Origin: Evansella vedderi | GTDB taxonomy: Bacteria > Bacillota > Bacilli > Bacillales > Salisediminibacteriaceae | Direction of reading: 5' to 3' | DNA length: 64,000 nucleotides | Assembly (NCBI RefSeq): GCF_030813435.1 | Contig: NZ_JAUSUG010000006.1 | Span: forward strand, 124,001-188,000 | Shown here: piece after piece, positions 25,440 to 35,370 of the stretch | Layout of the letters: each line of letters opens with the position of its first letter | Position numbering within the stretch: the first letter of the stretch is position 1 | Made by a program: the position numbers and the translations under genes | Notes under the pieces: generated by a model | Databases searched by the model: none | What the model was told of the DNA's origin: nothing | Seen by the model: only the letters and a program-made list of their open reading frames with translations

Positions 25440-26906
25440 ATGAACGTAAATAAAGCTTTACTCCCAGTAATCATTGCCTTCTCCATTTTAATAGGGGCGG
25501 GGGGAATGTATGCTGGTATGATGATTGTCTCCGGGGATTCGGCCAGTCCAGTAGTGGATCAAAACGGTGAACCGGCACAAGAAGTAAATGGTAGCATAAT
25601 GGAAACATCTAACGATCACGTTGAAAAATTTAATGCAGCATATAATTTAATCCTCGAAAGGTATTATAGAGAAGTGGAAGGGGACAAGTTATTAGAGGGT
25701 GCCATTTCAGGCATGCTTGAAACACTAGAGGACCCTTACTCTGTTTATATGGACGAACAAACAGCACGAGAATTCATGGAATCCTTAGATGCCTCATTTG
25801 AAGGTATTGGTGCTGAAGTGAGTATGACAAATGGAAGGGTAACCATTGTTGCACCGTTCCGCGATTCTCCTGCGGAAAAAGCAGGGCTCCGTCCAAATGA
25901 CCAAATTCTAATGGTGGATGGAGAGGATGTGGAAGGACTTTCCCTCTATGAGGCTGTTTTAAAGATCCGTGGAGAAAAGGGCACAACGGTTACGCTGACG
26001 ATACATCGTCCCGGTGTATCGGACCCAATTGATTTCGATGTTGTCCGAGATGAAATTCCGATTGAGACAGTTTATAGTGATCTTGTAGAAGAGAATGGAA
26101 AACGAATTGGAGTAATCGAACTCCGTTCCTTCTCTGAAAATACAGCACAACGTTTCCAAGAAGAGCTAGCAAGCCTAGAGGAAGAGGGCATTGATGGGTT
26201 AATTATTGATGTTCGTGGAAATCCAGGGGGATATTTAAATAGCGTTCAGGCCATTGGAAACTTAATTATTCCTGGCGGGCAACCAATCGTTCAAATTGAA
26301 GATCGTTCTGGAAACCGAGAACGTCATTTATCTAATTTAAGTGAAGAAAAGCCTTACCCAATTGTAGGCTTAATCAATGAAGGTAGTGCATCAGCTTCAG
26401 AAATTTTAGCTGCAGCCCTGATGGAAGCCGGGGGCCATGAAATTGTTGGAACACCTACCTTTGGTAAAGGAACTGTTCAACAAAGCTTACGGATGGGCGA
26501 TGGCAGTGAGATTAAGCTTACGCTGTATAAATGGTTAACTTCTGGCGGGAATTTCATTAATGAAACAGGAGTGGAGCCAACAATTGAAGTTACTCAGCCT
26601 GAGTTTTTCTATGTCTCACCTATTAACTTAGAGGAACCATACACCTATGACATGAATAATGAGAATATCGCAACAGCACAAATCATTCTCGATGGTCTAG
26701 GTTATGATCCAGGACGAGTAGACGGTTATTTTGACCAAAATACGGAAGCCGCTATTCGAACATTCCAAGAAGCCATGGATATTGACGTGACAGGTGAGCT
26801 TGACAGTACTACTGCCGAGGTTCTCCAAGCAGAAGTCATTAACTCTATTCAAAACCGTGAACTGGATAATCAATTTAATAAAGCTTTAGAAATTTTAACG
26901 AGATAA
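25440..26906 (+). CDS. ctpB: S41 carboxy-terminal processing protease
   Basis: A membrane-anchored serine protease (488 aa) exported by an N-terminal helix (residues 6-30). A PDZ domain spans about 105-185 (IGAEVSMTNGRVTI), the S41 core follows with the catalytic serine in NEGSASASEIL (about 317) and lysine in FGKGTVQQSL (about 343), and a peptidoglycan-binding repeat lies at about 405-470. In B. subtilis CtpB cleaves SpoIVFA in sporulation signalling; that role here is inferred from homology and position. AGAGGTGAGACG precedes the ATG. It is monocistronic, with a terminator at 26917. Confidence 0.93.
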   Translation: MNVNKALLPVIIAFSILIGAGGMYAGMMIVSGDSASPVVDQNGEPAQEVNGSIMETSNDHVEKFNAAYNLILERYYREVEGDKLLEGAISGMLETLEDPYSVYMDEQTAREFMESLDASFEGIGAEVSMTNGRVTIVAPFRDSPAEKAGLRPNDQILMVDGEDVEGLSLYEAVLKIRGEKGTTVTLTIHRPGVSDPIDFDVVRDEIPIETVYSDLVEENGKRIGVIELRSFSENTAQRFQEELASLEEEGIDGLIIDVRGNPGGYLNSVQAIGNLIIPGGQPIVQIEDRSGNRERHLSNLSEEKPYPIVGLINEGSASASEILAAALMEAGGHEIVGTPTFGKGTVQQSLRMGDGSEIKLTLYKWLTSGGNFINETGVEPTIEVTQPEFFYVSPINLEEPYTYDMNNENIATAQIILDGLGYDPGRVDGYFDQNTEAAIRTFQEAMDIDVTGELDSTTAEVLQAEVINSIQNRELDNQFNKALEILTR

Positions 26907-26916
26907 AATAATTTAG

Positions 26917-26963
26917 AGGGTGACTAAAAAGGTATAAACATACCTATTTAGTCACCCTTTTTG
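26917..26963 (+). terminator. Terminator after ctpB
   Basis: GGGTGACTAAA pairs with the TTTAGTCACCC side, with AGGTAT/ATACCT inside, then TTTTT. Confidence 0.9.
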
Positions 26964-27136
26964 GTTGAATTTGGTATAGCTAATTCCACCTAAATAGTCA
27001 AAAAGTTCTTTTCTTTTTGTATAATTGTTTTACAATGAAAGGAAGGGATGTAAAGGACAAGCCTTATCCATTTATTTTTTCAACCTTTTTTAAAGGCTTT
27101 TTTCTAAAAGATTGTTGTTTAAGGAAATATATTTTT

Positions 27137-27181
27137 GGCTTGGATACACTACAGGCGGACGCCTTCCGCTTCTCCAATGCC
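27137..27181 (-). repeat. REP-like repeat, short core copy (45 nt)
   Basis: On the minus strand: GGCATTGGAGAAGCGG, AAGGCGTCCGCCT, GTAGTGTATCCAAGCC. Only the two ends of the long form are present. Confidence 0.8.
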
Positions 27182-27279
27182 TTATAAATTAAGTAAAGTT
27201 TTCGAAAACAACTTTTTAAATTGACATAAAATTATTTTATACATATTACAGTTAGACTTATTGTAAAGGGGGATTTCAT

Positions 27280-29136
27280 TTGGATGTGATTGCATTAGAA
27301 ATAGCGAAAGCCTTCGGGCGGTTATGGTTACATCCGTTAACCTATATCTTTATTCTTACTGCCCTTTGGTTTGGGATAAGCAGGGTAAAGCGGGAACGGA
27401 AGGATTTTCATACACGGGTACATGATGTTATTCATGAATTGACTTTCCCATTAGCAATAGGACTTATTTTTGGGTTAATTCTATCGGTTGGCTTATCTGT
27501 TGCGGGGGTTCAAGTACCTGTAGGAATGATGGTCCTTCTAGTTATCCTATGGATGCTCTTTTTGCCGTTTCGAAATGCTAGGCTTTTAAGTATGACCTTT
27601 ATTGGGTCTATAGCCTTGCTGATTGCTTACTTTTTACCAGAAGTACATACAAATTATGCCCTTATTAATAGCTGGATAGGGGATATCCGCAGTATCAATC
27701 TCCAAGGGTTTGCTTGGTTACTGGCAGCCTTGTTTATTACAGAAGGTGCTTTAGTTTTACGTAATGGCTGGAAAAAAACATCGCCGAAGCTTACCACAAG
27801 TAAACGTGGAAAAACGGTAGGGACCCACGAAGGAAACCGCTTATGGCCCGTTCCAATCATGTTGCTGTTTCCTGTAGGTGCTGTCAGCTTTGATGGCTGG
27901 TGGCCACTGTTTTCCACGGCAGGGGAAGGCATCGGCTTTATGTTCGTACCCTTTATTTTAGGGTTTACGTTGACTGTTCAGAGGGATTATCCTGCGGAGG
28001 GAATTAATATATTCGGGAAACGCCTTCTATTGTTAGGATTGTTTGTGGTAGCTACAGCAGGTTTAGCTACGTACTGGGCTATGTTGGTACCCCTTGTGGC
28101 TGCAGTAGGCTTCCTTGGTAGAGAGCTTATCTATATTTTTCACCGTTCAGCAGAAAAACGCAGCACAAGTCTCTATACCAATCGTGCCTCAGGCTTGACT
28201 GTATTAGGAATCCTTCCTTTTTCTACTGCAGAAAAAATGGGTATTGAAGTTGGTGAAATCGTTACAAAGGTAAATGGCTGGGAAGTGTATAGCCAGCGTG
28301 ATCTGTATGAAGCATTACAAATCAATCCTGCATTTTGTAAATTAGAGGTTGTGGATAGAGCAGGGGAAGTTCGTTTTGTCCAATCCTCTGTATACGAAGG
28401 GGATCATTATCATGTCGGCCTTTTATTCGTACCGGACGGTGACATGACAAATAATCTATCTGAGCGGGGCCTGCGTTCCTCTGTCGTTATTCACAAAGAC
28501 CGAGCTGGAGACCAATTGGTAGAAGGGAAAGAGGATACCTTTGCGCCTGCTAGTGAAGCAGTCGAGCAAGTAAAGGAAGAGGTAGCTCCAACAGTTGAAA
28601 GTGACCACCTGCAACCTGTTGTGGAAAACTCCGGTGAAACTGTGGAGGATAAAGTGGAGAAAGAAGGGGAGACAATCGACTTAGCCTCTATTCGCCAAAA
28701 ATATGTGAAAGAAGCTAAAATTAAGCAGGACAAACCGGTGGAAAAGGATCTATCCCCTTTAAAGGAATCCACAACCTCCCATGAAGTAGAGGAGGAAGTA
28801 GCGGCCACGGCAACAGAGCGAATGGAAGCTTCCACTATGTCAGAAGTGAACAAACTACCGGATAGTACAGAAGAGGAAGTAGTTGAAACTGATGAACCAA
28901 AGCAGGCAGCTGATCCTCTTGATCACCAGGAAGCAGATAATAACCCTACTGTGAAAGAGACGAAAAAAAACGTGGAGCCAGAGGTGGAACCATACGGCCA
29001 AGCATCTGGGTTATCCGCCTTCTACGAAGAATTCCGAAAAACAGCTACAGAACGAACAAAGTGGCGACCAAAATTGGAAGAGGAAGAAGAAGACGGTGAT
29101 AAAAAAGGGAAACCACAAAATAGAAACGAAGAATAA
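27280..29136 (+). CDS. minJ: MinJ, PDZ-containing cell-division topology protein
   Basis: MinJ links DivIVA to MinD so that division septa form at the right place. The 618-residue protein has about eight membrane helices over residues 8-285, then a PDZ domain (about 300-375, SGLTVLGILPFSTAEKMGI). The last 220 residues are a highly charged, low-complexity tail ending in EEEEEDGDKKGK. B. subtilis MinJ is about 400 aa, so this tail is an extension. The TTG start is supported by AAAGGGGGATTTCAT just upstream. It follows ctpB and precedes uvrB, the normal location. Confidence 0.88.
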   Translation: MDVIALEIAKAFGRLWLHPLTYIFILTALWFGISRVKRERKDFHTRVHDVIHELTFPLAIGLIFGLILSVGLSVAGVQVPVGMMVLLVILWMLFLPFRNARLLSMTFIGSIALLIAYFLPEVHTNYALINSWIGDIRSINLQGFAWLLAALFITEGALVLRNGWKKTSPKLTTSKRGKTVGTHEGNRLWPVPIMLLFPVGAVSFDGWWPLFSTAGEGIGFMFVPFILGFTLTVQRDYPAEGINIFGKRLLLLGLFVVATAGLATYWAMLVPLVAAVGFLGRELIYIFHRSAEKRSTSLYTNRASGLTVLGILPFSTAEKMGIEVGEIVTKVNGWEVYSQRDLYEALQINPAFCKLEVVDRAGEVRFVQSSVYEGDHYHVGLLFVPDGDMTNNLSERGLRSSVVIHKDRAGDQLVEGKEDTFAPASEAVEQVKEEVAPTVESDHLQPVVENSGETVEDKVEKEGETIDLASIRQKYVKEAKIKQDKPVEKDLSPLKESTTSHEVEEEVAATATERMEASTMSEVNKLPDSTEEEVVETDEPKQAADPLDHQEADNNPTVKETKKNVEPEVEPYGQASGLSAFYEEFRKTATERTKWRPKLEEEEEDGDKKGKPQNRNEE

Positions 29137-29138
29137 TA

Positions 29139-29178
29139 AAAAGCCTCGGTCTAAGCTATAGCAACCGAGGCTTTTTTG
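29139..29178 (+). terminator. Terminator after minJ
   Basis: AAGCCTCGGT pairs with ACCGAGGCTT, followed by TTTTT. Confidence 0.92.
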
Positions 29179-29183
29179 TCCAC

Positions 29184-29259
29184 AAAAAGTTCACAGACCA
29201 AAAAGTTCACAGACCGGGTCTCGTACATTTTGTTACGAGACCCGGTCTGTGAACTTTTT
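29184..29259. repeat. ACCGGGTC palindromic repeat, copy 5 (perfect 26-bp inverted repeat)
   Basis: Arms 29200-29225 and 29234-29259 are perfectly complementary over 26 bp with an 8-nt loop. The left part (AAAAAGTTCACAGACC) is also present once more as a direct repeat just upstream. Confidence 0.95.
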
Positions 29260-29262
29260 GAA

Positions 29263-29301
29263 CGAATATACGTTCGCTTTTGGTCGGTTTTGTGTTATAA
29301 T
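29263..29301 (+). promoter_or_regulatory. LexA-type box overlapping a promoter upstream of uvrB
   Basis: CGAATATACGTTCG (29263-29276) matches the Bacillus SOS operator with one main deviation (GAAT instead of GAAC before N4-GTTC). It overlaps the -35 position (29273-29278) of a TATAAT at 29296-29301. uvrB is an SOS gene in B. subtilis. Confidence 0.6.
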
Positions 29302-29370
29302 AGGTTAGATCTGTTAAGAATGTATGAAGGAGCTTTTATTTTGGTTTTTTCGCATAGTTTTTCTGGTAAT

Positions 29371-29537
29371 AACTAGAAGGATTGAAAGGCGGTGACTTCA
29401 GCGTTGCCCGCGGAACCAGGATGGTGACATTACGCCGTTACCCACAAGCGGGACCTGAGACGCAAACTACTCGAGGAAGCGCAGACGCAGGACGTGGGCT
29501 GCCTTTAGGTGTAATTGTTCCGCCTGTAACGGATTCG
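29371..29537. repeat. REP-like repeat, long copy in the uvrB leader
   Basis: Contains GAAAGGCGGTGACTTC, an ATTACGCCGTTACCCAC segment, GGACGTGGGCTGCCTTTAGG and CGCCTGTAACGGATTCG. It lies between the LexA-type promoter and the uvrB start. Confidence 0.85.
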
Positions 29538-29705
29538 TGTAATAACTTTATTTTAGCAAGAGTAAAAAATCAATTTTTAATAAAGAATGATGTGGAAAAC
29601 ATTACATATCCGTAAAGGCTGTTTTTCTATGCATGTTAGTTGCATTTCTTTCTTAATTTCGTAATTATATAGGATAGCAGTAAAAGAAGTAAGGAGGGGA
29701 CCGCG

Positions 29706-31709
29706 GTGTTACCTGAAACAGGACAAAAATTTGAACTGGTTTCAAAGTATGATCCACAAGGGGATCAGCCTGAAGCCATAAGACAGTTAGTGAAAGGCAT
29801 AAACGAAGGGAAGAAGTTTCAAACCCTTCTAGGGGCAACGGGAACGGGAAAGACCTTCACCATTTCCAACGTCATAAAAGAAGTCAACAAACCAACCTTA
29901 GTGATCGCCCACAACAAGACTTTAGCAGGACAGCTTTACAGCGAATTCAAAGAATTTTTTCCAAACAATGCTGTTGAATACTTCGTTAGCTACTACGACT
30001 ACTATCAGCCAGAGGCTTATATCCCACAATCGGACACGTACATTGAAAAGGATGCCAGCATCAATGATGAAATAGATAAATTAAGACACTCTGCTACAAG
30101 CGCCCTGTTCGAACGGAAGGACGTCATTATTGTCGCCAGTGTGTCATGTATTTACGGTTTAGGTTCGCCGACGGAATATAGTGAACTAGTAGTTTCCTTA
30201 CGTACGGGTATGGAGATTGAACGGAATCAGCTTCTCCGGCAGCTAGTAGACATTCAATATGATCGAAATGATATTAATTTTACCCGGGGAACCTTCCGGG
30301 TCCGTGGTGATGTGGTGGAAATCTTCCCAGCTTCACGGGATGAGCATTGTCTTCGTGTGGAGTTCTTTGGGGATGAAATTGACCGAATTACAGAGGTAGA
30401 TTCCTTGACTGGTGAAATTCTCGGGGAGAGAAATCATGCGGCCATCTTCCCTGCATCCCACTTCGTTACCCGTGAGGAAAAATTGAAGCGAGCGATCGTA
30501 CACATTGAAAAGGAATTGGAAGAAACGCTGAAGGAAATGAACGAAAAGGGTAAATTACTAGAGGCGCAACGGTTGGAGCAGCGTACTCGCTATGACATTG
30601 AAATGATGCAGGAAATGGGCTACTGCTCTGGAATTGAGAACTACTCACGGCACCTTACTTTCCGGGAAGCAGGGGCAACTCCTTATACGTTACTCGATTA
30701 TTTTCCTGAGGACTTCCTGATTGTTGTGGACGAGTCCCATGTGACGTTACCACAGGTTCGCGGCATGTATAACGGGGACCAAGCGCGAAAAGGGGTGCTA
30801 GTGGATCATGGCTTCCGCCTCCCTTCAGCGAAAGATAACCGACCATTGAAATTTGATGAATTTGAAAAGCATATTCACCAAACGATCTTTGTTTCTGCCA
30901 CACCGGGGCCATATGAACTGGAACAATGTCCAGAGGTCATCGAACAAATTATCCGACCAACAGGACTGTTGGATCCTACCGTGGATGTACGGCCAATTGA
31001 TGGGCAGATTGATGACTTGCTGGAGGAAATTCGTCTCCGTATTGAACGGAACGAAAGAGTGCTTGTCACCACCTTGACAAAAAAGATGTCGGAGGATCTT
31101 ACGGATTACTTGAAGGAAGTGGGCATTAAAGTAAATTACCTCCATTCTGATATTAAAACATTAGAACGGATTCAAATTATTCGGGAACTGCGTCTCGGTC
31201 ATTTTGATGTTCTAGTGGGAATTAACCTCCTCAGAGAAGGACTGGATATCCCAGAGGTATCTCTCGTGGCTATCCTCGATGCGGACAAAGAAGGATTTCT
31301 ACGAGCAGAACGATCCCTCATTCAAACGATGGGACGTGCCGCCCGTAACGCAAACGGACATGTTATTATGTATGCGGACAAAATGACGAAATCAATGGAA
31401 ATAGCCATTGAGGAAACGAAACGTCGTAGGGAAATTCAAAAGGAACACAATGAAAAGCACGGCATTACGCCGCAAACCATACAAAAAGCAGTACCAGAGT
31501 TAATTCAGGCAACGTATGCTGCAGAAGACGAGGAAGCATACGAAGTAAAAGAGGTGGCCAAGGCTCCAACGCAAAAGCTGAGCAAGAAAGAGCGGGAGAA
31601 GGTTATCGAACGTATGGAGAAAGAAATGAAAGAAGCAGCGAAGAACCTCAATTTCGAGCGTGCTGCTGAGCTTCGTGACGTCATCATGGAGCTGAAAGGG
31701 GAAGGGTGA
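29706..31709 (+). CDS. uvrB: UvrB, excinuclease ABC subunit B
   Basis: UvrB (667 aa) verifies DNA damage handed over by UvrA and recruits UvrC in nucleotide excision repair. Walker A is [11 protein letters not shown] (near 40), helicase motifs include [11 protein letters not shown] and [10 protein letters not shown], and the beta-hairpin region [12 protein letters not shown] is present. The C-terminal UVR motif for UvrC contact is at about 630-660. The start is GTG with AGGAGGGGA upstream. It is followed after 8 nt by uvrA; the pair is an operon. Confidence 0.97.
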   Translation: MLPETGQKFELVSKYDPQGDQPEAIRQLVKGINEGKKFQTLLGATGTGKTFTISNVIKEVNKPTLVIAHNKTLAGQLYSEFKEFFPNNAVEYFVSYYDYYQPEAYIPQSDTYIEKDASINDEIDKLRHSATSALFERKDVIIVASVSCIYGLGSPTEYSELVVSLRTGMEIERNQLLRQLVDIQYDRNDINFTRGTFRVRGDVVEIFPASRDEHCLRVEFFGDEIDRITEVDSLTGEILGERNHAAIFPASHFVTREEKLKRAIVHIEKELEETLKEMNEKGKLLEAQRLEQRTRYDIEMMQEMGYCSGIENYSRHLTFREAGATPYTLLDYFPEDFLIVVDESHVTLPQVRGMYNGDQARKGVLVDHGFRLPSAKDNRPLKFDEFEKHIHQTIFVSATPGPYELEQCPEVIEQIIRPTGLLDPTVDVRPIDGQIDDLLEEIRLRIERNERVLVTTLTKKMSEDLTDYLKEVGIKVNYLHSDIKTLERIQIIRELRLGHFDVLVGINLLREGLDIPEVSLVAILDADKEGFLRAERSLIQTMGRAARNANGHVIMYADKMTKSMEIAIEETKRRREIQKEHNEKHGITPQTIQKAVPELIQATYAAEDEEAYEVKEVAKAPTQKLSKKEREKVIERMEKEMKEAAKNLNFERAAELRDVIMELKGEG

Positions 31710-31717
31710 CCAAAGCA

Positions 31718-34597
31718 ATGGCATTAGATAATATAGTTGTAAAAGGAGCACGTTCACACAATTTAAAAAACATCGACGTGACCATTCCAAGAAATAAATT
31801 GGTTGTGTTAACTGGTTTGTCAGGCTCAGGGAAGTCCTCCCTGGCCTTTGACACCATTTATGCAGAAGGACAGCGCCGTTATGTGGAATCCCTATCCGCT
31901 TACGCCCGCCAGTTTTTAGGGCAAATGGATAAACCGGATGTAGACACGATCGAAGGGTTGTCACCAGCCATTTCTATCGACCAGAAGACGACAAGCAGAA
32001 ATCCTCGCTCAACCGTAGGAACGGTAACGGAAATCTATGATTACCTGCGACTTCTATTTGCACGAGTGGGACGTCCTATCTGTCCGAAGCACGGTGTAGA
32101 AATCAGTTCCCAAACGGTACAGCAAATGGTGGACCGGATGATGGCATATCCGGAGCGAACGAAAATGCAAATTCTCGCTCCTATCGTTTCTGGGCGAAAA
32201 GGAACCCATGTAAAGATTCTAGAAGATATGAAAAAACAAGGCTTCGTCCGTATCCGCGTGGATGGGGAAATGCGTGAAGTTGCTGAAGAAATTGAGCTGG
32301 AGAAAAACAAGAAACACAATATTGAAGTGGTCATTGACCGAGTCGTAGTCAAGGCTGGGGTGGAATCACGGTTAGCCGATTCGTTGGAAACGGCGCTAGA
32401 GCTCGCTGACGGCCGGGTTATTGTGGACGTTATTGGAGACCAGGAGCTTCTTTTCAGCCAAAAGCATTCCTGTCCCCATTGTGATTTTTCCATCGGGGAA
32501 TTAGAGCCTCGCATGTTCTCCTTTAACAGTCCATTCGGTGCTTGCTCCGCCTGTGATGGGCTGGGTACAAAGCTGGAGGTAGACTTGGATTTACTTGTTC
32601 CTGATTGGGATAAGTCCTTAAATGAACATGCCATTGCCGCTTGGGAACCAACAAGCTCACAATATTATCCACAGCTGTTGAAGAGTGTTTGTGATCATTT
32701 CGGGATCGACATGGATGTCCCATTGAACAAGCTACCAAAGCATCAGGTGGAAAAAATTCTTGGCGGTAGTGGAAATGAAAAGATTTACTTCCGTTATGAA
32801 AATGAGTTTGGTAACGTCCGTGAGAAGGAAATCTATTTCGAAGGGGTAATCCACAATGTGGCTCGCCGTTATTCGGAAACGAGCTCAGATTGGATCCGGG
32901 AGCAGATGGAAGGCTATATGGCCCAGAAGCCTTGCCCAAAATGTAAAGGCAACCGCCTCCGTGAGGAATCCCTTGCCGTAAAGGTTGGGGGCAAACACAT
33001 TGGGGAAGTAACTCGCTTTTCTATAAAGGAAGCGAAACAGTATTTTCAAAATCTGGAACTTACGAATAAAGAAATGACTATCGCCAGGATGATCCTCCGT
33101 GAAATCGATGAGCGCTTAGGATTTCTTATTAACGTAGGATTGGATTATTTATCCATGTCCAGATCTGCTGGAACCTTGTCTGGAGGAGAGGCACAGCGTA
33201 TTCGTTTAGCAACACAAATAGGCTCTTCCTTAATGGGCGTGCTCTATATTTTAGACGAACCGTCCATCGGTCTTCATCAGCGGGATAATAACCGATTGAT
33301 TCAGACGTTGGAAAAAATGCGTGACCTGGGTAATACGTTGATTGTCGTGGAGCATGATGAGGATACAATGCTTGCCGCGGACCATATCATTGATATTGGA
33401 CCAGGTGCAGGGGTCCACGGAGGGCAAGTTACGGCCGAAGGAACTCCTGAGGAAATTTGTAATAATGATAATTCCTTAACAGGGCAATATTTAGCGGGGA
33501 AAAAGTTCATTCCATTGCCAACGGAGCGCCGTAAGCCTGACGGACGAAAATTGTCCATCGTCGGTGCCAAGGAAAACAACCTAAAGGGCACTAGTGTAGA
33601 TATTCCCCTAGGGATGATGGTGGCTGTTACTGGCGTTTCCGGTTCGGGAAAAAGTACATTAATAAACGATATTCTTTATAAGTCGTTAGCTCAAAAATTG
33701 ACTGTAGCGAAGGAAAAGCCCGGTGAGCATAAAGAGATTAAAGGAGTCGAGCATCTTGACAAAGTAGTAGATATTGACCAATCTCCCATTGGCCGAACGC
33801 CTCGCTCTAATCCTGCCACTTATACGGGTGTGTTTGATCAAATTCGTGATGTATTTGCCATGACCAATGAAGCGAAGGTACGTGGTTACAAGAAAGGTCG
33901 CTTTAGTTTTAACGTCAAAGGCGGACGATGTGAAGCTTGTCGCGGAGACGGGATCATTAAGATTGAAATGCATTTCCTCCCTGATGTTTACGTTCCATGT
34001 GAGGAGTGTCACGGCAAGCGATACAATCGAGAAACGTTAGAAGTGAAGTATAAAGGGAAGACCATTGCGGATGTATTGGATATGACGGTGGAAGATTCTT
34101 TAGCGTTTTTTGAAAATATCCCAAGGATCCATCGAAAAATAGAGACACTTTTTGATGTAGGTCTTGGTTATATGAAGCTAGGTCAGCCTGCCACCACGTT
34201 GTCTGGTGGAGAAGCTCAGCGGGTGAAACTCGCCTCCCAGCTTCATCGACGTTCAACAGGACGAACGCTCTATATTTTAGATGAACCAACGACCGGACTA
34301 CATGTAGCCGATATAGACCGATTGTTGAAGGTGCTGCACCGCCTTGTGGAAAACGGTGATACGGTTCTCGTCATTGAGCATAATTTAGATGTCATTAAGA
34401 CGGTGGATCATATTATCGACCTCGGCCCTGAAGGGGGAGATAAAGGTGGAACCATTGTAGCCCAAGGAACCCCTGAGGAAGTTGCAAAAACAAAGGGATC
34501 CTATACAGGACAATTCTTAAGTCCAATTTTGGAACGGGAACGACTGCGTATGGAAAAACGAATGCAGGAAAAAGAGAAAGTAGGATCGACGAGTTAA
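31718..34597 (+). CDS. uvrA: UvrA, excinuclease ABC subunit A
   Basis: UvrA (959 aa) is the damage-sensing ATPase. It has two ABC modules: Walker A motifs [12 protein letters not shown] (near 34) and [13 protein letters not shown] (near 640), and signatures [12 protein letters not shown] and [12 protein letters not shown]. Zinc modules show CPHC...CSAC and CEAC...CEEC. The ATG at 31718 ([15 protein letters not shown]) is preferred over a GTG at 31706 because homologues start there and AAGGGTGA is 8 nt upstream. Ends in a short charged tail. Confidence 0.97.
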   Translation: MALDNIVVKGARSHNLKNIDVTIPRNKLVVLTGLSGSGKSSLAFDTIYAEGQRRYVESLSAYARQFLGQMDKPDVDTIEGLSPAISIDQKTTSRNPRSTVGTVTEIYDYLRLLFARVGRPICPKHGVEISSQTVQQMVDRMMAYPERTKMQILAPIVSGRKGTHVKILEDMKKQGFVRIRVDGEMREVAEEIELEKNKKHNIEVVIDRVVVKAGVESRLADSLETALELADGRVIVDVIGDQELLFSQKHSCPHCDFSIGELEPRMFSFNSPFGACSACDGLGTKLEVDLDLLVPDWDKSLNEHAIAAWEPTSSQYYPQLLKSVCDHFGIDMDVPLNKLPKHQVEKILGGSGNEKIYFRYENEFGNVREKEIYFEGVIHNVARRYSETSSDWIREQMEGYMAQKPCPKCKGNRLREESLAVKVGGKHIGEVTRFSIKEAKQYFQNLELTNKEMTIARMILREIDERLGFLINVGLDYLSMSRSAGTLSGGEAQRIRLATQIGSSLMGVLYILDEPSIGLHQRDNNRLIQTLEKMRDLGNTLIVVEHDEDTMLAADHIIDIGPGAGVHGGQVTAEGTPEEICNNDNSLTGQYLAGKKFIPLPTERRKPDGRKLSIVGAKENNLKGTSVDIPLGMMVAVTGVSGSGKSTLINDILYKSLAQKLTVAKEKPGEHKEIKGVEHLDKVVDIDQSPIGRTPRSNPATYTGVFDQIRDVFAMTNEAKVRGYKKGRFSFNVKGGRCEACRGDGIIKIEMHFLPDVYVPCEECHGKRYNRETLEVKYKGKTIADVLDMTVEDSLAFFENIPRIHRKIETLFDVGLGYMKLGQPATTLSGGEAQRVKLASQLHRRSTGRTLYILDEPTTGLHVADIDRLLKVLHRLVENGDTVLVIEHNLDVIKTVDHIIDLGPEGGDKGGTIVAQGTPEEVAKTKGSYTGQFLSPILERERLRMEKRMQEKEKVGSTS

Positions 34598-34646
34598 ATT
34601 GGATCAAGTTGGAACAAGGTTTAAAATATAAAATAGTTTAGCTAAT

Positions 34647-34697
34647 AGTAAAGACTTAGGCCCACTGTGAGATGAAAATCACTCATAGTGGGCCTAA
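34647..34697 (+). terminator. Hairpin after uvrA
   Basis: TTAGGCCCACT pairs with AGTGGGCCTAA, with GTGAG/CTCAT-like pairing inside. No strong T tract follows. Confidence 0.55.
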
Positions 34698-34842
34698 TTC
34701 TATTGGGGCACTTCCTTTTACGGTGTTTTTTAGTTAAAGGAAATTTTCATTAGAGTAGGTGATATCGCGACAGGTTGACTTAGTGGTGGTCCTCTGTTAA
34801 GAAAGTGGACAATTTATTAGAGAATTTATTACTTATCCTAAC

Positions 34843-35043
34843 CTTTGACACTTCACCAATTTAGAACCACTCAAGTGTCAATACTTCCCCTAAGCTTTGA
34901 CACTTCAACGTTTTACAACCGCTCAATTGTCAATACTTCCCCTAAGCTTTGACACTTCAACGTTTTACAACCACTCAACTGTCAATACTTCCCTTAACCT
35001 TTGACACATCAATCTTTTACAACTGCTAAACTGTTAATACTTG
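34843..35043. repeat. Tandem array B: four 52-bp units with an internal dyad
   Basis: Units start at 34843, 34895, 34947 and 34999. Each has TTGACACTT near its left end and AAGTGTCAA (or a variant) 19 nt later, followed by TACTTCCCCTAAG. In the first unit the 9-bp arms are perfectly complementary. Confidence 0.9.
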
Positions 35044-35267
35044 GCCCGAAGTGCTGGGAAAGCATCCGTATCGCGACAAATGTAAATAACATCTTCTTTG
35101 CAAAGGTAAAAAATTCTAGTAAAGTGGATAATGAAAAGGTGAAACATGAAAATAAGACTTAAGGCGTAGATAGAAACGGTCCGCCGTACGATTTAACAAT
35201 GAATGAAACTTTGTAAAATAATTACTGTAGAAGCAAATACATTTTATTTTTTACAAAAATAACAATG

Positions 35268-35294
35268 TGAAACTTTTTACCTAGTTTTACCGTA
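35268..35294 (+). promoter_or_regulatory. Sigma-W type promoter of yvlBCD
   Basis: TGAAAC (35268-35273) and CGTA (35291-35294), 17 nt apart, fit the ECF sigma-W consensus. The B. subtilis yvl operon belongs to the sigma-W envelope-stress regulon. Confidence 0.7.
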
Positions 35295-35370
35295 AATAAT
35301 TATAGTGATAACCGAGTGAAAATGTATGTCTACCCATAAAAATGAAACGAAACGGAGGCTGGTTTTGCCA

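Noticed and set aside
29382-29615. Reading frame of 77 codons upstream of uvrB
   Set aside because: It is the translated REP-like element; similar frames appear in other copies.
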